Below, one piece after another: positions 33,942 through 46,118 of a stretch of DNA of 64,000 nt. Source of the DNA: Aurelia coerulea (Eukaryota; Cnidaria; Scyphozoa; Semaeostomeae; Ulmaridae); assembly GCA_039566865.1 (NCBI GenBank), contig CM076958.1:6734501-6798500 (forward strand), read 5' to 3'. The notes beneath the pieces are model-generated. The model saw nothing but the letters and a program-made list of their open reading frames with translations. It did no database searches and was not told the DNA's origin. The position numbers and the translations under genes are program-made. Each line of letters begins with the position of its first letter. Within the stretch, counting starts at the first letter, position 1.

Positions 33942-36421
33942 CACGCCCGACAACACCAAGCCTGAATTCTGACGTCACTTCCGGCCTCTCTTGCAAGAAA
34001 GCTGTGGCGCGAAAGTAAAATTTTGTGATAAATGGCGTCAGCAGGCGTCCCAAGTGTCCCAAAGCAAAATATCTAGATATAACGCAATAGCTGTATCTTC
34101 GCTCTTTCAAGTTCTTTGAGCATTTTGGACTCAGAGCTTCTTGGTTTTTCATATTTTTCAAAGGCCGTGGACAACTCTGTTTACAAACTCGGGATTCTGC
34201 ACAGCAGGTAAGCAGACTTTATCATAAATTTAACGTTTTTCCTTTTTTTCATGGAAATTTTGTTGAAAGTTTTGGATTCCTCGATGTCGTTTTGTCCTAT
34301 TTTGCCACCTTTCGCCAATTGTTGACGAAATAAACTTGTCTTTTTCTCGTCTTGAACTTCGGCTTGCAGTTTCAAGAAAATGAACTTTTGTTGGCCTAAA
34401 TTTAACCAAATTTTTTTCAAACTCCAATATTTTCTAAACTAAGACAGGAATTCTCATTTTGGAGATATAACGCAATAGCTGTAAGCATCTAGTTTGTAGG
34501 AATGTTGCCTGTTTTGCTGTAGCCTTTGCCGGTTTCGCACAATTTTCAAAGGCAATTTTTCTTCGAGAGCCATGACCATCTAATCTTCGTTAACTTTACG
34601 TGCTTCCTTTCACAAACTTGTCTGCTTTTTAGTCCAGAAAACAAACGTTAACCTTGGTTGAATGTATCAATTTCGAACTTAATCTGATGTTTTCAGAAAT
34701 GAAAGTATTTTAGAGTACTTGCTAGCTGTTTTGGCCACCAGAGCAATGAGAATAATAACAAAACTTTGACTTCACTCTCAGAGAACTTTTCGTCGGGTTT
34801 GGCCTAACTGTAAACAAACATAAAGTTGCATTGTTGCTTATTTTCGTCAAGACTAATGAGGAAGCTCTGACCTAGAAATAGGAGATTTGCTTACTAAAAC
34901 AATGTTATCAAGGCTACCTTGTACAAAAAATTATCAGCTTTGATTATTTTGCCTATAAATACGATAGTTTACTGCAATTATTTGCCCTTAAATCTGTTTT
35001 CTTTTCCTTGAGCAGGGTATTGCTGCTCTGATTTAAGTTTGCAAAGACATCTCCTATTTTGGTTTGCTGCTCTTTTTTGTACATGCAATTCTCTATGAGA
35101 CAAAGTGAAATTTGCTATGCAGCAAACATTTTTAGTAGGAGGAAATAATATTGTCTCTGTTTTATTTTAGGACCCAAACAGAACAAGATTATCCTTTACC
35201 AATCAAGCCCAACCTTGAAGCAGCATTTGACAACAACCACAAAAGACTGCAATTCTTGCTTTTTCAATGCCTGAAGACTGATGCAAAACTGATGGAACAT
35301 GACTGTTGCAAACAAAGCATTCAATGAAAAACAATATTATGATATATCAAGAAATTTGAGTAATCCAATAATTGATACTCTGATGATTTTACTCTGATGA
35401 TAGGAAGATGGTAAGATAATAGCAATTGAATCATCACAAAATTGAAATTTTAATGCTTCCAATTCTTAAACAGTCTGAAACTTATTCTGAATTTGATCTG
35501 CAAAGACAATTGTTTGCAAAGACAAAGACAAAGCTCGCCCGTTTCACCCTGTAGGTGAAATGCCATGCTTATTCATGAGTTTCTGAAAATTACCAAAAAG
35601 CAGTTATTGCCGTTGTCCATTCAGAAATAGTCATTGCAATTTCAATAGACAGCATCCTTCCCTATCTTCCTTGTCTGTGAGTTTTTAGAGCCAACAAGAG
35701 AAGATTTCCAGACTGCACTGAGTTGCTTCATCATTGAGAGGAACTTGCCCAGTACAAATAACATATTTTCTATAATTTGCTATCCATTTGTCCATCAAAG
35801 ACATCTGCCATCATAAACAAAACGATTTTAGTTCTTGATCCATAAATATCCGAGTTCTTTCGTTGGAAGCTGCTTCTTGTCTCTTTCTTTCTGGCGGGTT
35901 GGAGAATTATTTGAAAACATGAAAGCATCTCTTGTCCTTCACTGGCAGTAAAAGGATCGCTAGTGCTCTGCATATTGGTTTATTGCTTCGTTTCCTATCA
36001 GAATTAAAAAGTTTTCTTGAAAGCAAGCAGCAAGCAGACCACGCCGCTTCAAAACAATTTTTACGATCTACGGCATTTTCTAAATGTCATGGTTTTCAAG
36101 GCGCTGCTTACGTCACCAAAAACAATGAATTCGAAAAATTTGCCCAAATACGGATGAAAATCTCTTAAAATAAGACCATCACTCCTGTCAAATTGCGTGG
36201 AGTTTACCGGGAAGTTTAAATCAAAACCATTTTAGTTTTAAACATTTCTTAGATAAATTCACTACCTTTTAAGATTAAATTAACGCGGAAAAATCACACC
36301 GCATCACTGCAAGAAACGTTCAAAGTCGACGAAAATATTCACTTCCGGTCATTTTCCTATACATTTGTATAGGGGCATCAAAGCGAGGCTGAACTCCTCG
36401 AGAAAGGTGTTGTCGGGCGTG
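33942..36421. mobile_element. Unassigned TIR element, 2.48 kb
   Basis: A perfect 16-bp inverted repeat CACGCCCGACAACACC at the left end is matched by GGTGTTGTCGGGCGTG at the right end, with a direct ATGAA on each side (33937-33941 and 36422-36426). The subterminal zones both carry CACTTCCGG (33977 and 36339, same orientation). Only short frames lie inside and none resembles a transposase. The internal phrase GATATAACGCAATAGCTGTA occurs twice (near 34075 and 34461). Superfamily unknown; a 5-bp duplication is unusual for the common TIR groups. Confidence 0.6.
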
Positions 36422-36426
36422 ATGAA

Positions 36427-37400
36427 CAAACTATTTGTGGAAATGTTTGAAGATCTTGATCAACTTATCTTTGGAAGACCAAGATCAGTTTGGAAGGTAA
36501 AGTAAACACCCAAGGCGGATACAAAGCCTATCACATGATGCAGTTTTGTGAGCAGAATAACATTGTCATGGCGCGCGAAATTAGACGAAAAGAGCGACCA
36601 AAGATTATATCGTCTTTTCGTATAAATCCATTTTGGAGTAATGACCAAGTGTCCTTTCTCTTTTTCAACTCTATAATGCTTTCCAACAAAGTTGATAAGA
36701 TGTAAGGATAATCTTGTTTTCCAATCTTCCTTCAACGGGAAAGTGTACGTGGCTGTTGTAAACATAAAAAACGCCAAAGGCACTGCTCAACTTACCGAGT
36801 TTTTAACAGCTTAGGCAAGGGACTTGTGGTTGAAATATCACGGGATAAAACATGAACCCTTGTTTCTTTCAATGAACCGAGAAATCCCACAAAGTCCCAA
36901 TGATTTATAACGTTACGGTGCCTTCAAACTTCTCAAAACTAGGGCCTAAGTACCGTAGCCTACAATCCCATTCAAATCGCGATTCAAATAATAAACAGCA
37001 AATAGCCTTCAGATCTGATGATGTGAATGTTAAGAGAGCGTCTTCATCTATGAAGTGCAAGTAAATCTCTCTGTGCATCTCCAAGTATGGACACTTTACT
37101 CCTTCGACTGCCTCCATTTCTTTTCCATTCGACAATGTGGCTGATTTGTTTAGGCCTATTGTTCTCTTCATGTCAACTGACTGTTTTGCCATGCGCGCGT
37201 TGCATATATCAAAAGTCTTAGGTCCATTGTGGGATACGCTTTGCATCCTCCTTGGTAAACACGAAGGTGTTGATATCTGAGATAACATGTTTGAAAACTG
37301 GAAATGGCTCACCAGAGGGGACATTTTTAGGTCAACCGGTAGCTCTGTACCTTACCTAAAACTAAAGCCGCTAAAAGGCATCAAACGGAAAATTAACTAA
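36427..37400. other. Region downstream of the MAGUK stop codon
   Basis: Lies 3' of the host gene (minus strand), so part is expected to be 3' UTR. No polyadenylation signal could be assigned with confidence. Short frames on both strands are not recognised; ATGAACAAACTATTTGTGG near 36422 opens a short plus frame (FEDLDQLIFGRPRSVWK) that ends at a GTAAAGT and could be a decayed exon, with weak support. Confidence 0.3.
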
Positions 37401-37577
37401 TTAGTAAACCCAATTTACAGGTACCCACTGTGTATCTGTGCTCAATGCTTGGATGGAGTCTTTTAATTTCTTGTATGTGTCTTCGAAGCTCTCGTTTACA
37501 ATCGTGAGGTCAAAGTGATGCGAATACAAATCATATAGTTGTTGACTTTCTTCTATTGTCTCCCGTAGTTCTTCATC
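37401..37577 (-). CDS. MAGUK p55 family (MPP2/MPP6-like), terminal exon
   Basis: Last exon of a host gene on the minus strand. It follows a CTTATCACAG acceptor and encodes 58 residues, starting DEELRETIEESQQLYDLYS, continuing HHFDLTIVNESFEDTYKKLK and ending TQWVPVNWVY with stop TAA at 37401-37403. This is the C-terminal end of the guanylate-kinase-like domain; vertebrate MPP2/MPP6 and fly varicose end in closely similar WVPxSWVY residues. These proteins are scaffolds at cell junctions and polarity complexes; the GK fold binds phosphopeptides rather than catalysing GMP phosphorylation. The exon is phase 0 and joins the exon at 40422-40538 across a 2.8-kb intron. The track-like longer frame upstream of the acceptor is intronic. 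Confidence 0.9.
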   Translation of the reverse strand, partial: DEELRETIEESQQLYDLYSHHFDLTIVNESFEDTYKKLKDSIQALSTDTQWVPVNWVY

Positions 37578-37697
37578 CTGTGATAAGAACAAAATATAAC
37601 ATAACATAAAACAACATAAAATAACATAGCATACTGTAGCACAGCACTGCGCAACGCACCCCAGCATATTTTATATCCACAAAAACATTACAATATA

Positions 37698-38467
37698 CAG
37701 GGTGTCCCAAAAACATATGCGCTGTTTGAGTGGCTTCTGCAGAACAATTTTTCTGTTTTTAAGATTCTTGACAGAAGAGACTTCAAATTAAAGATTGACA
37801 CCGAGTTTGAGTAAATCTGATCACTAGTTGCTGATTTATGGAACAAGAAAGCCAAAATTATTGGCTGCCTCAAAACCAGATAATTCATAATTCTCCATTG
37901 CGTTAAAATCAACGAAATTGATTGAAAAAATATACCTAGCCCTGTTTTCTGATGTTTATAAGTGAGACAGATAGTCATACATTGAATTTTGTGACAACCA
38001 AGAATATTGGACATAGCTAGGGTTGCTAGGAATGGAAATGTGCAACACAAGTGCTTCAGACCATATCATGCGTCCATCAGATATTTTGCTTCTCAAAAGT
38101 GACAAAATCGTTTTAAACCAACAATATTGCGTTCAGCATGCTGCTTGGTCGATATTATTGAAGAATATGTTCATTAATTACTCCCAAATGCGTTTCCTGG
38201 CACAACTGTAAAGTTTCAGTTCATTTAATGTTAAAATTCAAGTTATAAGGTTAAGTACAGAGATAAAATCCTCTGGTTTTGAAGCAACCAGTGATTGTAA
38301 CTTTCTTTCTCAATAAATCAGCAGCCACTTGTCAGATTTACACAAACTCGGTGCCAAACTCTAAGTTGAAATATCTCCTATTCACAAATCTGAAAACAGG
38401 AAAGTTACATTTATGGCTCCTCCACAGTAGCCATTCAAACGGCGCACATGTTTTTTGCGACACCCTG
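37698..38467. mobile_element. Mariner-like MITE with CAGGGTGTCCCAAAAA ends
   Basis: 770-bp element with left end CAGGGTGTCCCAAAAACATA and right end the inverted match (ATGTTTTTTGCGACACCCTG), each next to TA (37696-37697, 38468-38469). Similarity of the arms extends about 50 bp (GAGTGGCTTCTGC vs inverted CAGTAGCCATTC). It lies in the last intron of the MAGUK gene. No transposase. Confidence 0.85.
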
Positions 38468-38469
38468 TA

Positions 38470-39200
38470 TATTATCTAAACTACCTACAAATTACTATAC
38501 AATACTCCTGGAACAATACCCTGAGGAGCAAAAGGCTGTGACTAAACCCGAGGCCATTTAGACATGGAGCTAAAAACTACCCTAGTCTGTCTCAAATTAC
38601 TTGCCAAGAGAAATATCTGCGATCAAGTTGACTTAAGTGTTCTGGATGGGAAATTATGGCATTATCGCAAATATTGTGTGGCATCTATTTGAGATTGACG
38701 TTAAAACACATGATTTAACCAAAGAAAAAGAAAACAAAAACAAACTAATATGGGACATGCAACACGGTGGCTGTGGCAGAGTGGCTTCTAACGGAGTTCT
38801 TTGCAATTTTCTAACCAAATCGACCAGATTTGTAGATAAATTTTAGAGTTAGCAGGATTGTGTTTTTGTTAAGTTCGTTGGGAAAATTTTTATCACCATA
38901 CAATAAAATCTGCATCAGAACACTATTTTGGAGACTGGTATATCCGTATAGTCACAATAAAGCAAAAACTCCAGCGAGAAGATCTCTGCGTGGTATTGCA
39001 AGGGAAGGGCAAAGCAACAAAAAAGTGTTTTATATCCTCGATCCAGTGGCGGACTGGCCCACCGGAGGATAGGAGAATTTTGTTTTTATCCAATCAGCGA
39101 ATTTGTTATGATCCGCCTTGGCCAATCAGATCGCTAGAAATAACAATGGAAAGTGCGGGCATCAGCGTTTTTCTTCAAAAGTAAACAAACGGAGCTGTGG
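38470..39200. other. MAGUK intron sequence
   Basis: No exon recognised. CAGTGGCGGACTGGCCCACC at about 39045-39064 looks like a hAT-type element end without a partner. Confidence 0.4.
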
Positions 39201-39208
39201 GAAAATGC

Positions 39209-39609
39209 CACGGGGGGGGGGGGGGGGGGGGTTCTTGGCCAAATTTTGGGTAGGGGTCTGCCGCGAGCATCTTCCAAAGGGTACCGTTGGCTAGACTAAT
39301 TTTTACGAAAATGGTACCCTTGGCTAGACCAATTTTACCATTGTTTTAACCAATTTTTACGAAAATGGTACCCTTGGCTAGACCAATTTTGACCATTTTC
39401 TCGACCAATATTGTCAAATTTGTGCCAAATATGATGTCATGACCGTTCGCTAGACCAATATTGTCGAAAATGATACCCTTGGCTAGACCGTTGCTGGCCA
39501 AAATTGCAAAAAAGGATACCCTTGGCTAGACTAGAAGTCCGAAAAAGTATACCCTTGCTTGCGGCACATCCCCAGGTACCTTTACTATGGAAGAACCCCC
39601 CCCCCCGTG
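39209..39609. mobile_element. G-rich TIR mini-transposon with GGTACCCTTGGCTAGACC subrepeats
   Basis: The left end CACGG plus a long G run then TTCTTGG; the right end GAAGAACC, a C run and CGTG. Flanks are GAAAATGC (39201-39208) and GAAAATAC (39610-39617), an 8-bp duplication with one mismatch. The interior repeats AAATGGTACCCTTGGCTAGACC-type words (about 8 copies, roughly 40-50 bp apart). Same architecture as the elements at 10273, 24064 and 46119, with a different core repeat. Confidence 0.8.
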
Positions 39610-39617
39610 GAAAATAC

Positions 39618-40421
39618 CAAAACCACTATCCTTTCGAAGGGCGTGATGCAGTCCTTTTTCAGCGAATTTGATGGGGTTTCGAACTTTTTTGTGATGAACA
39701 GAACTTTTTCTTGAATCTTACCAGATATATTTTTGATATCTGCAGCGGTTCGCCCAAAATCAAAGCTGCGAAGCGGGGGTTTCTCTAAAGGCTTACAACG
39801 CCTCATGACACACAATGCATTCAAACGAACGAAGAGTAAAAGGCCAAAGATGATGCTCAAGCCTCTCACCAACGCAAAAAGCAGTTTTCAAATTGTTGCT
39901 TAGATTATACACTATCATCGGAGATTCTTTTTTGTGGCATTTTTTCCTAAGATAGATTATTTGTTCAGGTGCAGTGGTGCTGCCACCTGCCAAGGCATCG
40001 TTTGACTTCTTGCCAGAAAGGGCCCAAGTCATTCAGCAGGGGAAACGGACTTCAAATCGAATGATTCAGAATTTGATTTGCCACAGAAATACGTGTCGTT
40101 TTGCAGTACTAACCTCCATCTCCTTTACAGGAATGGGAATTCATTGCAGCGGTATTTCCGATATTTAGATTCATCATTGGATTAATCAATGATTAAACAG
40201 GTTGCTAAAATAGTTTTGATATTGATGATTTTGTAATTTAGTTTTAGTTATAGTTCAAGGGAGAGGCCCCTTGAAAACCAGCAGTTGTGCTTTTAAGTTA
40301 AACACCACATCAAATGTGGATCATCAGTGATTTCATCAGTATCTGCAAATTAATCCAATTAATCATTCTTAATACTCTGCAAAAAAATTAGTATACAGAC
40401 AATTCAAACTTGACAACTTAC
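39618..40421. other. MAGUK intron sequence
   Basis: No exon recognised. GAGAGGCCCCTTGAAAA near 40263 resembles the LINE 3' hairpin word found at 57440 and may be a decayed LINE tail. Confidence 0.35.
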
Positions 40422-40538
40422 TCTAAATTTCTTTCCAGAGAAACCAGCTTTATTGCGTTCTTGTAACAGTTCGAAACTAGGTGCAGCGATGAATACTACA
40501 TATGGCATGAATTCCGCTGTTTTCAATACTTTCAATGC
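40422..40538 (-). CDS. MAGUK p55 family (MPP2/MPP6-like), penultimate exon
   Basis: A 117-bp exon between acceptor ATATCTTAG and donor GTAAGT, phase 0 on both sides, encoding 39 residues: ALKVLKTAEFMPYVVFIAAP then SFELLQERNKAGFSGKKFR. The QALKxLRTxEFxPYVVFIxAP signature is highly conserved in the GK domain of p55-type MAGUKs. It is too short to stand out as a long frame. The next exon downstream is 37401-37577; the preceding one lies 19.5 kb away at 60038-60240, beyond a LINE and a Penelope-like element. Confidence 0.92.
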
Positions 40539-40934
40539 CTAAGATATAAGAAGGCATAACAGTTTAGAAAAGACAATTAGAAAAAAATTAGCCTGATCTT
40601 TCCTTCACAAATGTCGTTAAATCGCGAAAATGCTGCAGCTTCTCATCGCTAAAAAACAATGGTAACGGTATTATGCTCACTATTTTTTGAATCGAGGCCT
40701 AAATATCAAAAGCGAGGCAGGGATGCACTGAGTCATAAAGCTGGATTTCAATTTTTGCAAAATTTCGTAGGCAGTCCGTCACAGCCAACATTTGCCCTTT
40801 TATTTTGCAAATTATAGATAGACCTTTGTAAACAACGTTATTTTATTTTAGACTAAATGCTGCAAAAGATTTTCAGAAATCGAAAGAAATTTAGAAGCTT
40901 AGCCAGTGGCGTAACTACACTGATCATATTTTGA
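40539..40934. other. MAGUK intron sequence upstream of LINE E
   Basis: No gene. CAGTGGCGTAACTACACTG at about 40904-40922 is another hAT-type end word; the LINE 3' tail starts directly after it, so the LINE may have inserted in or beside a hAT fragment. Confidence 0.35.
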
Positions 40935-41159
40935 TATTTAATTCTTTTAAGGAGGGTTGCTCTTCAGCCGGAGCTGTTTTACAAAGGGCCCTCCACTTAA
41001 AAACACTACTTACAACATAAAATTACAAAGGAATAGATTAAATACACTATCATTAAATACAATAAAAACCATAACTATAAAAACCTAGTAACATTTTGCA
41101 AAGTTTAAGATAAAAGAAAAGAAACACTAAATTCTAAATAGACTGTTTAAAGCTATTTA

Positions 41160-44100
41160 GGGAAGATGCCTGTTTGGTTTCAGCAGGAAGGTCATTCCAT
41201 ATTTTGCTCCTCAATAAGAAAAACATTTTTGCCCATTACTTGACTTTTTCTTGGGTAGTCTTAAATCTGTCTCTGTATTACGCAGGACATACAAAGACCT
41301 CTTTGAGTTTCGGGTGAAGAGGTCACAGAGGTATTGCAGAGCCAGTTCATGCAGGGACTTGAAGACCATTGTTTTAGGTTCACCAGCCATAAGTTCTTCA
41401 ATGGTCCTCTAACCCAGCCTGTCAATAAGTGGTCTACTTGGGGTGTCAAAACTGCTATTGGTTATAATTCTAGCAGCTCGGTTTTGAAGTTTTTGCAACT
41501 GATTCAGCTCAGTTGATCCGGCAAAACCCCAAACAGAACAACAATATCGAAAGTGTGGCTCGACAATACCTGTGTAAAGAGTCTTCAGAGTTTCCTGCGG
41601 TAGGAAAGTTTTGGCATGCTTTAAAAAGCCAATAGCTCTAGAAACTTTAGTAGAAACAGTCTTGATGTTTTCTTTCCAGTTAAGAGAGTTATCAATCTGC
41701 ACACCAAGGTATTTAGTTTTTTGGATTACTTTAAGCTCGTTGTCACGAATTTTCAAATCCAAATCCTCATTTCGATTTTTGAGGATGTTATGCTTTTGCT
41801 TAGTGGAAACTAACATGGAATTTGTTTTCGCAACATTCAAAGAGAGTTTGTTGCCTTGAAGCCAAGTGTCCAGTTGTTTGAGATCATCATTGATGGCGTC
41901 ATTCAGCACACTTATATCTGAAGACTGGTAGCACAGACTTGTATCATCAGCATACATAGAAACAACTGAATTTTGGACAGCTTGTGGCAGATCATTGATA
42001 TAAATAAGGAAGAAAAGGGGACCAAGACATGAGCCTTGGGGCACACCAACATCTATACCCTCGGTTTTTGAACTGACACGATTAACCCGACAAAACTGTT
42101 TTCGGTTGTATAGATATGATTTAAACCATGCGAGTTCCCGCTGTTGAACGCCATAGTGCGCCAGTCTTTGGCAAAGAATCTCATGGTCAACAGTGTCAAA
42201 TGCTTTTTTAGATCAATGAAAACTAGGCCCACAAGCTTCCCAAGATCCAGCCCATTGTACCAATCATCGGTATTTTTAAGTAGGTGGGTTACAGTAGAAT
42301 GCAGGCGCAAATAGGCAGATTGGCCAGATGAAAACAGACCGTTATCTTCCATATGCGTATACACCTGATTGGTTACTAGCTTTTCAAAGAGCCTTGAAAT
42401 GACAGGTAAGACTGAAATGGGGCGATAATCTGACTTATCAGCCTTGTCCCCATCTTTGAAAATAGGAGTAACTCTAGCAATTTTCCATGAGTCAGGAAAC
42501 ATACTTGTTTCAATTGATGTATTAAATAAGAAAGCAAGGGAATCTTCAATGAAAGGTAAAGCAAGCTTCAAAAAGTAGCTAGAGATATTATCAGTTCCAA
42601 AGCTCTTTGCTGTTTTAACCTTTGCAAATGCATCTCTGATTTCTTGCACCTTAATAGTCCTAAAGTGGAACTTTGCTTTAGTTTTGTTCATATCAAAGTC
42701 ACCTGACAGAAGGGGGTTTGGAGCTGGACTGATCTTATCAGCAAGATCCTTACCAACTGAGCAGAAGTAACTGTTCATTGCGTCAGGAATATCCTTCTTG
42801 TGAACAGTTTCTGAACCAAACCCCTTAAGAGTATCAATGTTACTTGACTTAGACCTCTTATTGAGAAGTTCATTGATTGTCTTCCATTTTATTATTGTAG
42901 TACTCTTTCTTAAGCTCGATATTTAGAGAATTGACCTTGTTGTGAACTTGTCTATATGAGTCCAACAGAAGTGTGGACTTACTCTTGACAGCAGATTTCT
43001 TTAACTTATCTCTTGTCCGCATTAAATCCCTAAGGTCTTTATCAATCCAGGGACAGTACTTTTCTGAGACGCGCATTTCACATATTGGGGAGAATAAGCT
43101 AGTCCAGTGGTTAACAAGCACATTGATATCATCAGTTTCAGTAAGCATTTGCTCCCAATCGATCCCAGCAACATCAGATAGGAATGCCTGCTCATTAAAA
43201 TTTTTCATTTTTCGAGTTTTTATCATTTTATGGCCTTTTACTACTGCTCCATTAAACTTACGGACACAGTATACCATATAATGATCACTCATAGAAACTT
43301 CATGCGCTCCTGATTTGATGATGTTTCTGGCACAAGTTGTAGCTATATGATCAATTATGGAAGAGGTGTCTAAAGTGACCCTGGTTGGCTCTTTGATAAG
43401 CTGATGGAAGCTGAACAGCTCATACAGACTAGTCACATGTCTTGTGTCATTGTCGATGGGCTGATCAGCCTGTTTTGTTGTGAGATCACAATTCGTGTCT
43501 CCAAGAAGGATGATTTCTTTTCCTTCTGTGTCCAAATAAGAAAGAACCTTTTCCAGCTTATTGAAAGAAGCAACAGGGTCACTTGGTGGTCTGTACCAAG
43601 CAAGAAGCAAGAAGCAAGAAGGATTTGCTTTTTGGTGGGTCAACCTCAATGCAAATGATTTCCAAATCATCAATAGGAACATCAGAACGTAGCTTATATT
43701 TGATAGAGTTTCTTATATAGATAGAAACACCACCTCCGCTGCCTGTCCTATCCAAGCGTTCTTGTTGGTAGCCAGGGAGACTGGTCAACTCTTTAGGGTA
43801 ATTAGGATCAAGCTTAGTTTCATTAAGGGACAGTGCAAAGTTTATTTTATAACATGGCCGGTGCAAAACGTACCGGGGCAACTACTTTTTTTGAGCTTGT
43901 ACAAAACTGGGCCAACACTTTTTTATAAAGCAAATATGTACGGGGCAGTAACAATTCTAAGCTCAAGATAAGGTTTGAAATTTAAAAGAAATTTGATTTT
44001 GGGGACAAAACTTCAAAACATGCATGCTGATAAATGCTTGGACGGGTGTGTATAAAATGACACAGAATTCTCTCATCAGTTGTTTGCAAGAACGATTCAT

Positions 44101-44560
44101 CAGTCATATCTCTTCAACTTAAAAGTCAATTTTTACATTGACAAAGACTGGTAAGGACAAGAATTGGCTTTGTTATGGTCTTTGGCTAATTCATCGGTGG
44201 TTCATGAATACGGGGCAGATACATTTTTTACGGAAAGGGTGACGGGGTAGTTGGTTTTTTTGCAATAATTTTAGACAGGGCGAGCAGGTTTCTTTGCAAG
44301 AATTTTTCTTCTCCACCGGCCATGCCATGTAATAAATTTTGCACTGTCCCTAAGTGCAAGAATATGAATACCTAGACTCCTAATTAGTAGTTGGACCTCG
44401 TCGAGGTGACTACGGAGACCATTAATATTCAGAGATGCAAGTGCCATACCTTTCTTAAACCCAAGATGTTGATCACAGATGTTGACACAAGTCTGATCGC
44501 TCATCAGTACAACAGGCATTTTCCCTGTTAGCAATTTGGGGTGAAGGTAGGTCAACTACA
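41160..44560 (-). pseudogene. LINE E ORF2: endonuclease-reverse transcriptase, broken
   Basis: EN begins at ALASLNINGLRSHLDEVQLL (about 44450), is cut after GIHILAL by the MITE at 43827-44350 and resumes NETKLDPNYPKELTSLPGYQ. Then come SGGGVSIYIR, ILLGDTNCDLTTKQ and VSMSDHYMVY. RT motifs: SDYRPISVLPVISRLFEKL, GLVFIDLKK-(shift), MPQGSCLGPLFFLIYINDLP and YADDTSLCYQ (catalytic pair at 41943-41954), then TKYLGVQIDNSLNW and EPHFRYCCSVWG. Shifts occur near 43600, 42870-42880, 42200 and 42050, with a stop near 41408. Both catalytic centres were intact before these breaks. Confidence 0.88.
43827..44350. mobile_element. PIF/Harbinger-like MITE inserted in LINE E
   Basis: 524-bp insertion with inverted ends GGGACAGTGCAAAGTTTATT and AATAAATTTTGCACTGTCCC, flanked by TAA on both sides (43824-43826 and 44351-44353). 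A subterminal ACATGGCCGGTG / CACCGGCCATG pair continues the inverted repeat. A 3-bp TAA/TTA duplication with GG-starting ends is typical of PIF/Harbinger. The interior repeats TACGGGGCAG-type words. Removing it joins HILAL to NETKLD, a continuous endonuclease. Confidence 0.85.
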
Positions 44561-44587
44561 TCCACCCCAGTAGACCAGCTACAAACA

Positions 44588-46107
44588 TCAAAGGTTCTGT
44601 AGTTTTGCAGCCAGATTGGACGCAAATTTACTCACACCTCTGTTGTTTAGGTGAAGCCCTCTTCTTCCAATGTCATTTGCAATGATGTTTTCGTTATTTA
44701 CAATGTTTAGGCCAAGGCTAAGGATCTTCTTGTTAAGGGCCTCAATGATCTTTCCTGCAGCGCCGTTATCCATTCTCTTCATTGGCGTTGAAAGCACAAC
44801 AGTGCACTCGGGTAGTGAAGTCTCAATTTTCTTCTTTAGATCTAGCAAAGCATCAAGAATTTTGTCTGCAGTAGCTTCCTTGTTACCAGCATCATTCGTA
44901 CCAACCTGGAGTATCACTTTACTTGGCTTCTTAGTTAGAAGGGGCTGCATGTAGAATTTTTGCAGATCTGTAATCGTAGAGCCAGAAAAACAGCGTACTT
45001 TTACAGTGCCGTTCTTGCTCATTTTCTTCTCATCAATGCCGTAAAGCATGCTGTCTCCCATAATGAGAACAGTCCCCTTTTTCTATGTGTGGGCCTCCTG
45101 CTGGCTGGTTGTTTGGTTTCTATTTCCATTGACATTAGTTACGGTTGGCACGTTTGCTGTTTTGTTGTTGTTTTTCTTTGCATCCAATTCATTTTCAGCT
45201 TGATTCTGGTGCTTTTTGGCTCCTTTATCTGGAGCAACCACTTTTCCTGAGCTTTTGTTTGAGGCAATTGAGCTGTTTGATCCTCTGTTGTCCTTTGCCT
45301 TCACGGAATCTTTGCCTTTGCGATTTTGCATTGTGTTGTTAAGTTTTTTGATACATTGAATTGCTCGTATTTCTTTCTTCTTTCGTCTAAACACAATCCC
45401 CATTGAGCCTGAATCTTTTCAATTGCATTCAACTTGGAAATCCCAGATGAATTCCCCACAGCAGCTGTACTATTCTCCACTGTTTCAATTACCTTTTCCT
45501 GTTGATGAAGTAGGCCTAATTTGGTTTTCAAATTTGCATTTTCATTTCTGAGCTCATCATTGCACTGCCTTTCTTGCTGAATTTGATCATGAAGCTGCAA
45601 CACAATTTCAGCAAGTCTGGTTATTTCTGAGCTTTGAGGGGGTGGGTGAAGTGTGGGAGTGGGAGGGTCGTGCAACGGCAACGGTATCCTGTCCGACTCA
45701 GAACTGCATGAAAAGTTCAAGCGATTTATGTCGGTTATGAAAGTGTTTTCCTTGTCATTGTTGTCATTTTGCACGAGTTTCAACCCTACTGCTCTTATCT
45801 TGGTTTCAGCTTCTTTGTTGATACGATAGGATTCATTTCCTCTGGTGATTTTTGTGTATAACACTTCAGAATCAAGCAACTGTTCGCGAGCTGCGACAAC
45901 CATGCCTTCGTTTAGGCCATGTTTTGTCCTTACGAAATATGAGATGGAGTTCTCGTCTGGCCGTTTTCTGCGCTTTTTAATTGTATCAATAGCATCTAAG
46001 ATGTTAATAATTAGCTTCAAGGCATCGTCATTATCCATGTAATGATTTTCTATACTTTCTGTAAATTTTGTACGAGCCATTACCAAGTTTCTCCAGAGCG
46101 AACGCAA
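44588..46107 (-). pseudogene. LINE E ORF1: coiled coil and SGNH/GDSL esterase, frameshifted
   Basis: Three consecutive frames. 46077-45400 encodes an N-terminal domain (MARTKFTESIENHY..., with ENSISYFVRTKHGL), a Pro-rich linker (LHDPPTPTLHPPP) and a coiled coil (LAEIVLQLHDQIQQER, NDELRNENANLKTKL). 45403-45083 is a basic, Lys/Asn-rich linker beginning MGIVFRRKKKEIRAIQ. 45061-44588 is the SGNH hydrolase fold: GDSMLYGI (nucleophile Ser), LQVGTNDAG (Gly/Asn block) and GLHLNNRGVSKFA (Asp/His block, here Leu-His-Leu-Asn). Esterase domains in ORF1 are characteristic of CR1 elements. At least one shift (about 45400) and one stop near 45070 break the ORF. Confidence 0.85.
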
Positions 46108-46118
46108 GGTCTCTTGTC

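Larger units (their letters stand above)
40935..46107 (-). mobile_element. CR1-type LINE E (SGNH ORF1 plus EN-RT ORF2), near full length
   Basis: Minus-strand LINE with the classic CR1 two-ORF plan: ORF1 with coiled coil and SGNH esterase (46107-44588), then EN (44500-42870) and RT (42880-41160). The 3' UTR carries a GGAGGGC...GCAACCCTCC hairpin (about 40950-41000) and ends in an AAATATCAAAATATGA-type tail near 40935. The copy is interrupted by a Harbinger-type MITE in EN and carries several frameshifts and stops, so it is inactive. It sits in the 19.5-kb intron of the MAGUK gene in the same orientation. The truncated LINE at 56765-57516 shares RT C-terminus and 3' hairpin and belongs to the same family. 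Confidence 0.9.

Noticed and set aside
39228..39231. Assembly gap suggested by long G runs (39212-39231, 24067-24080, 39600)
   Set aside because: The runs sit at matched element ends and are flanked by target duplications, so they are read as real termini, although their exact length may be a sequencing error.
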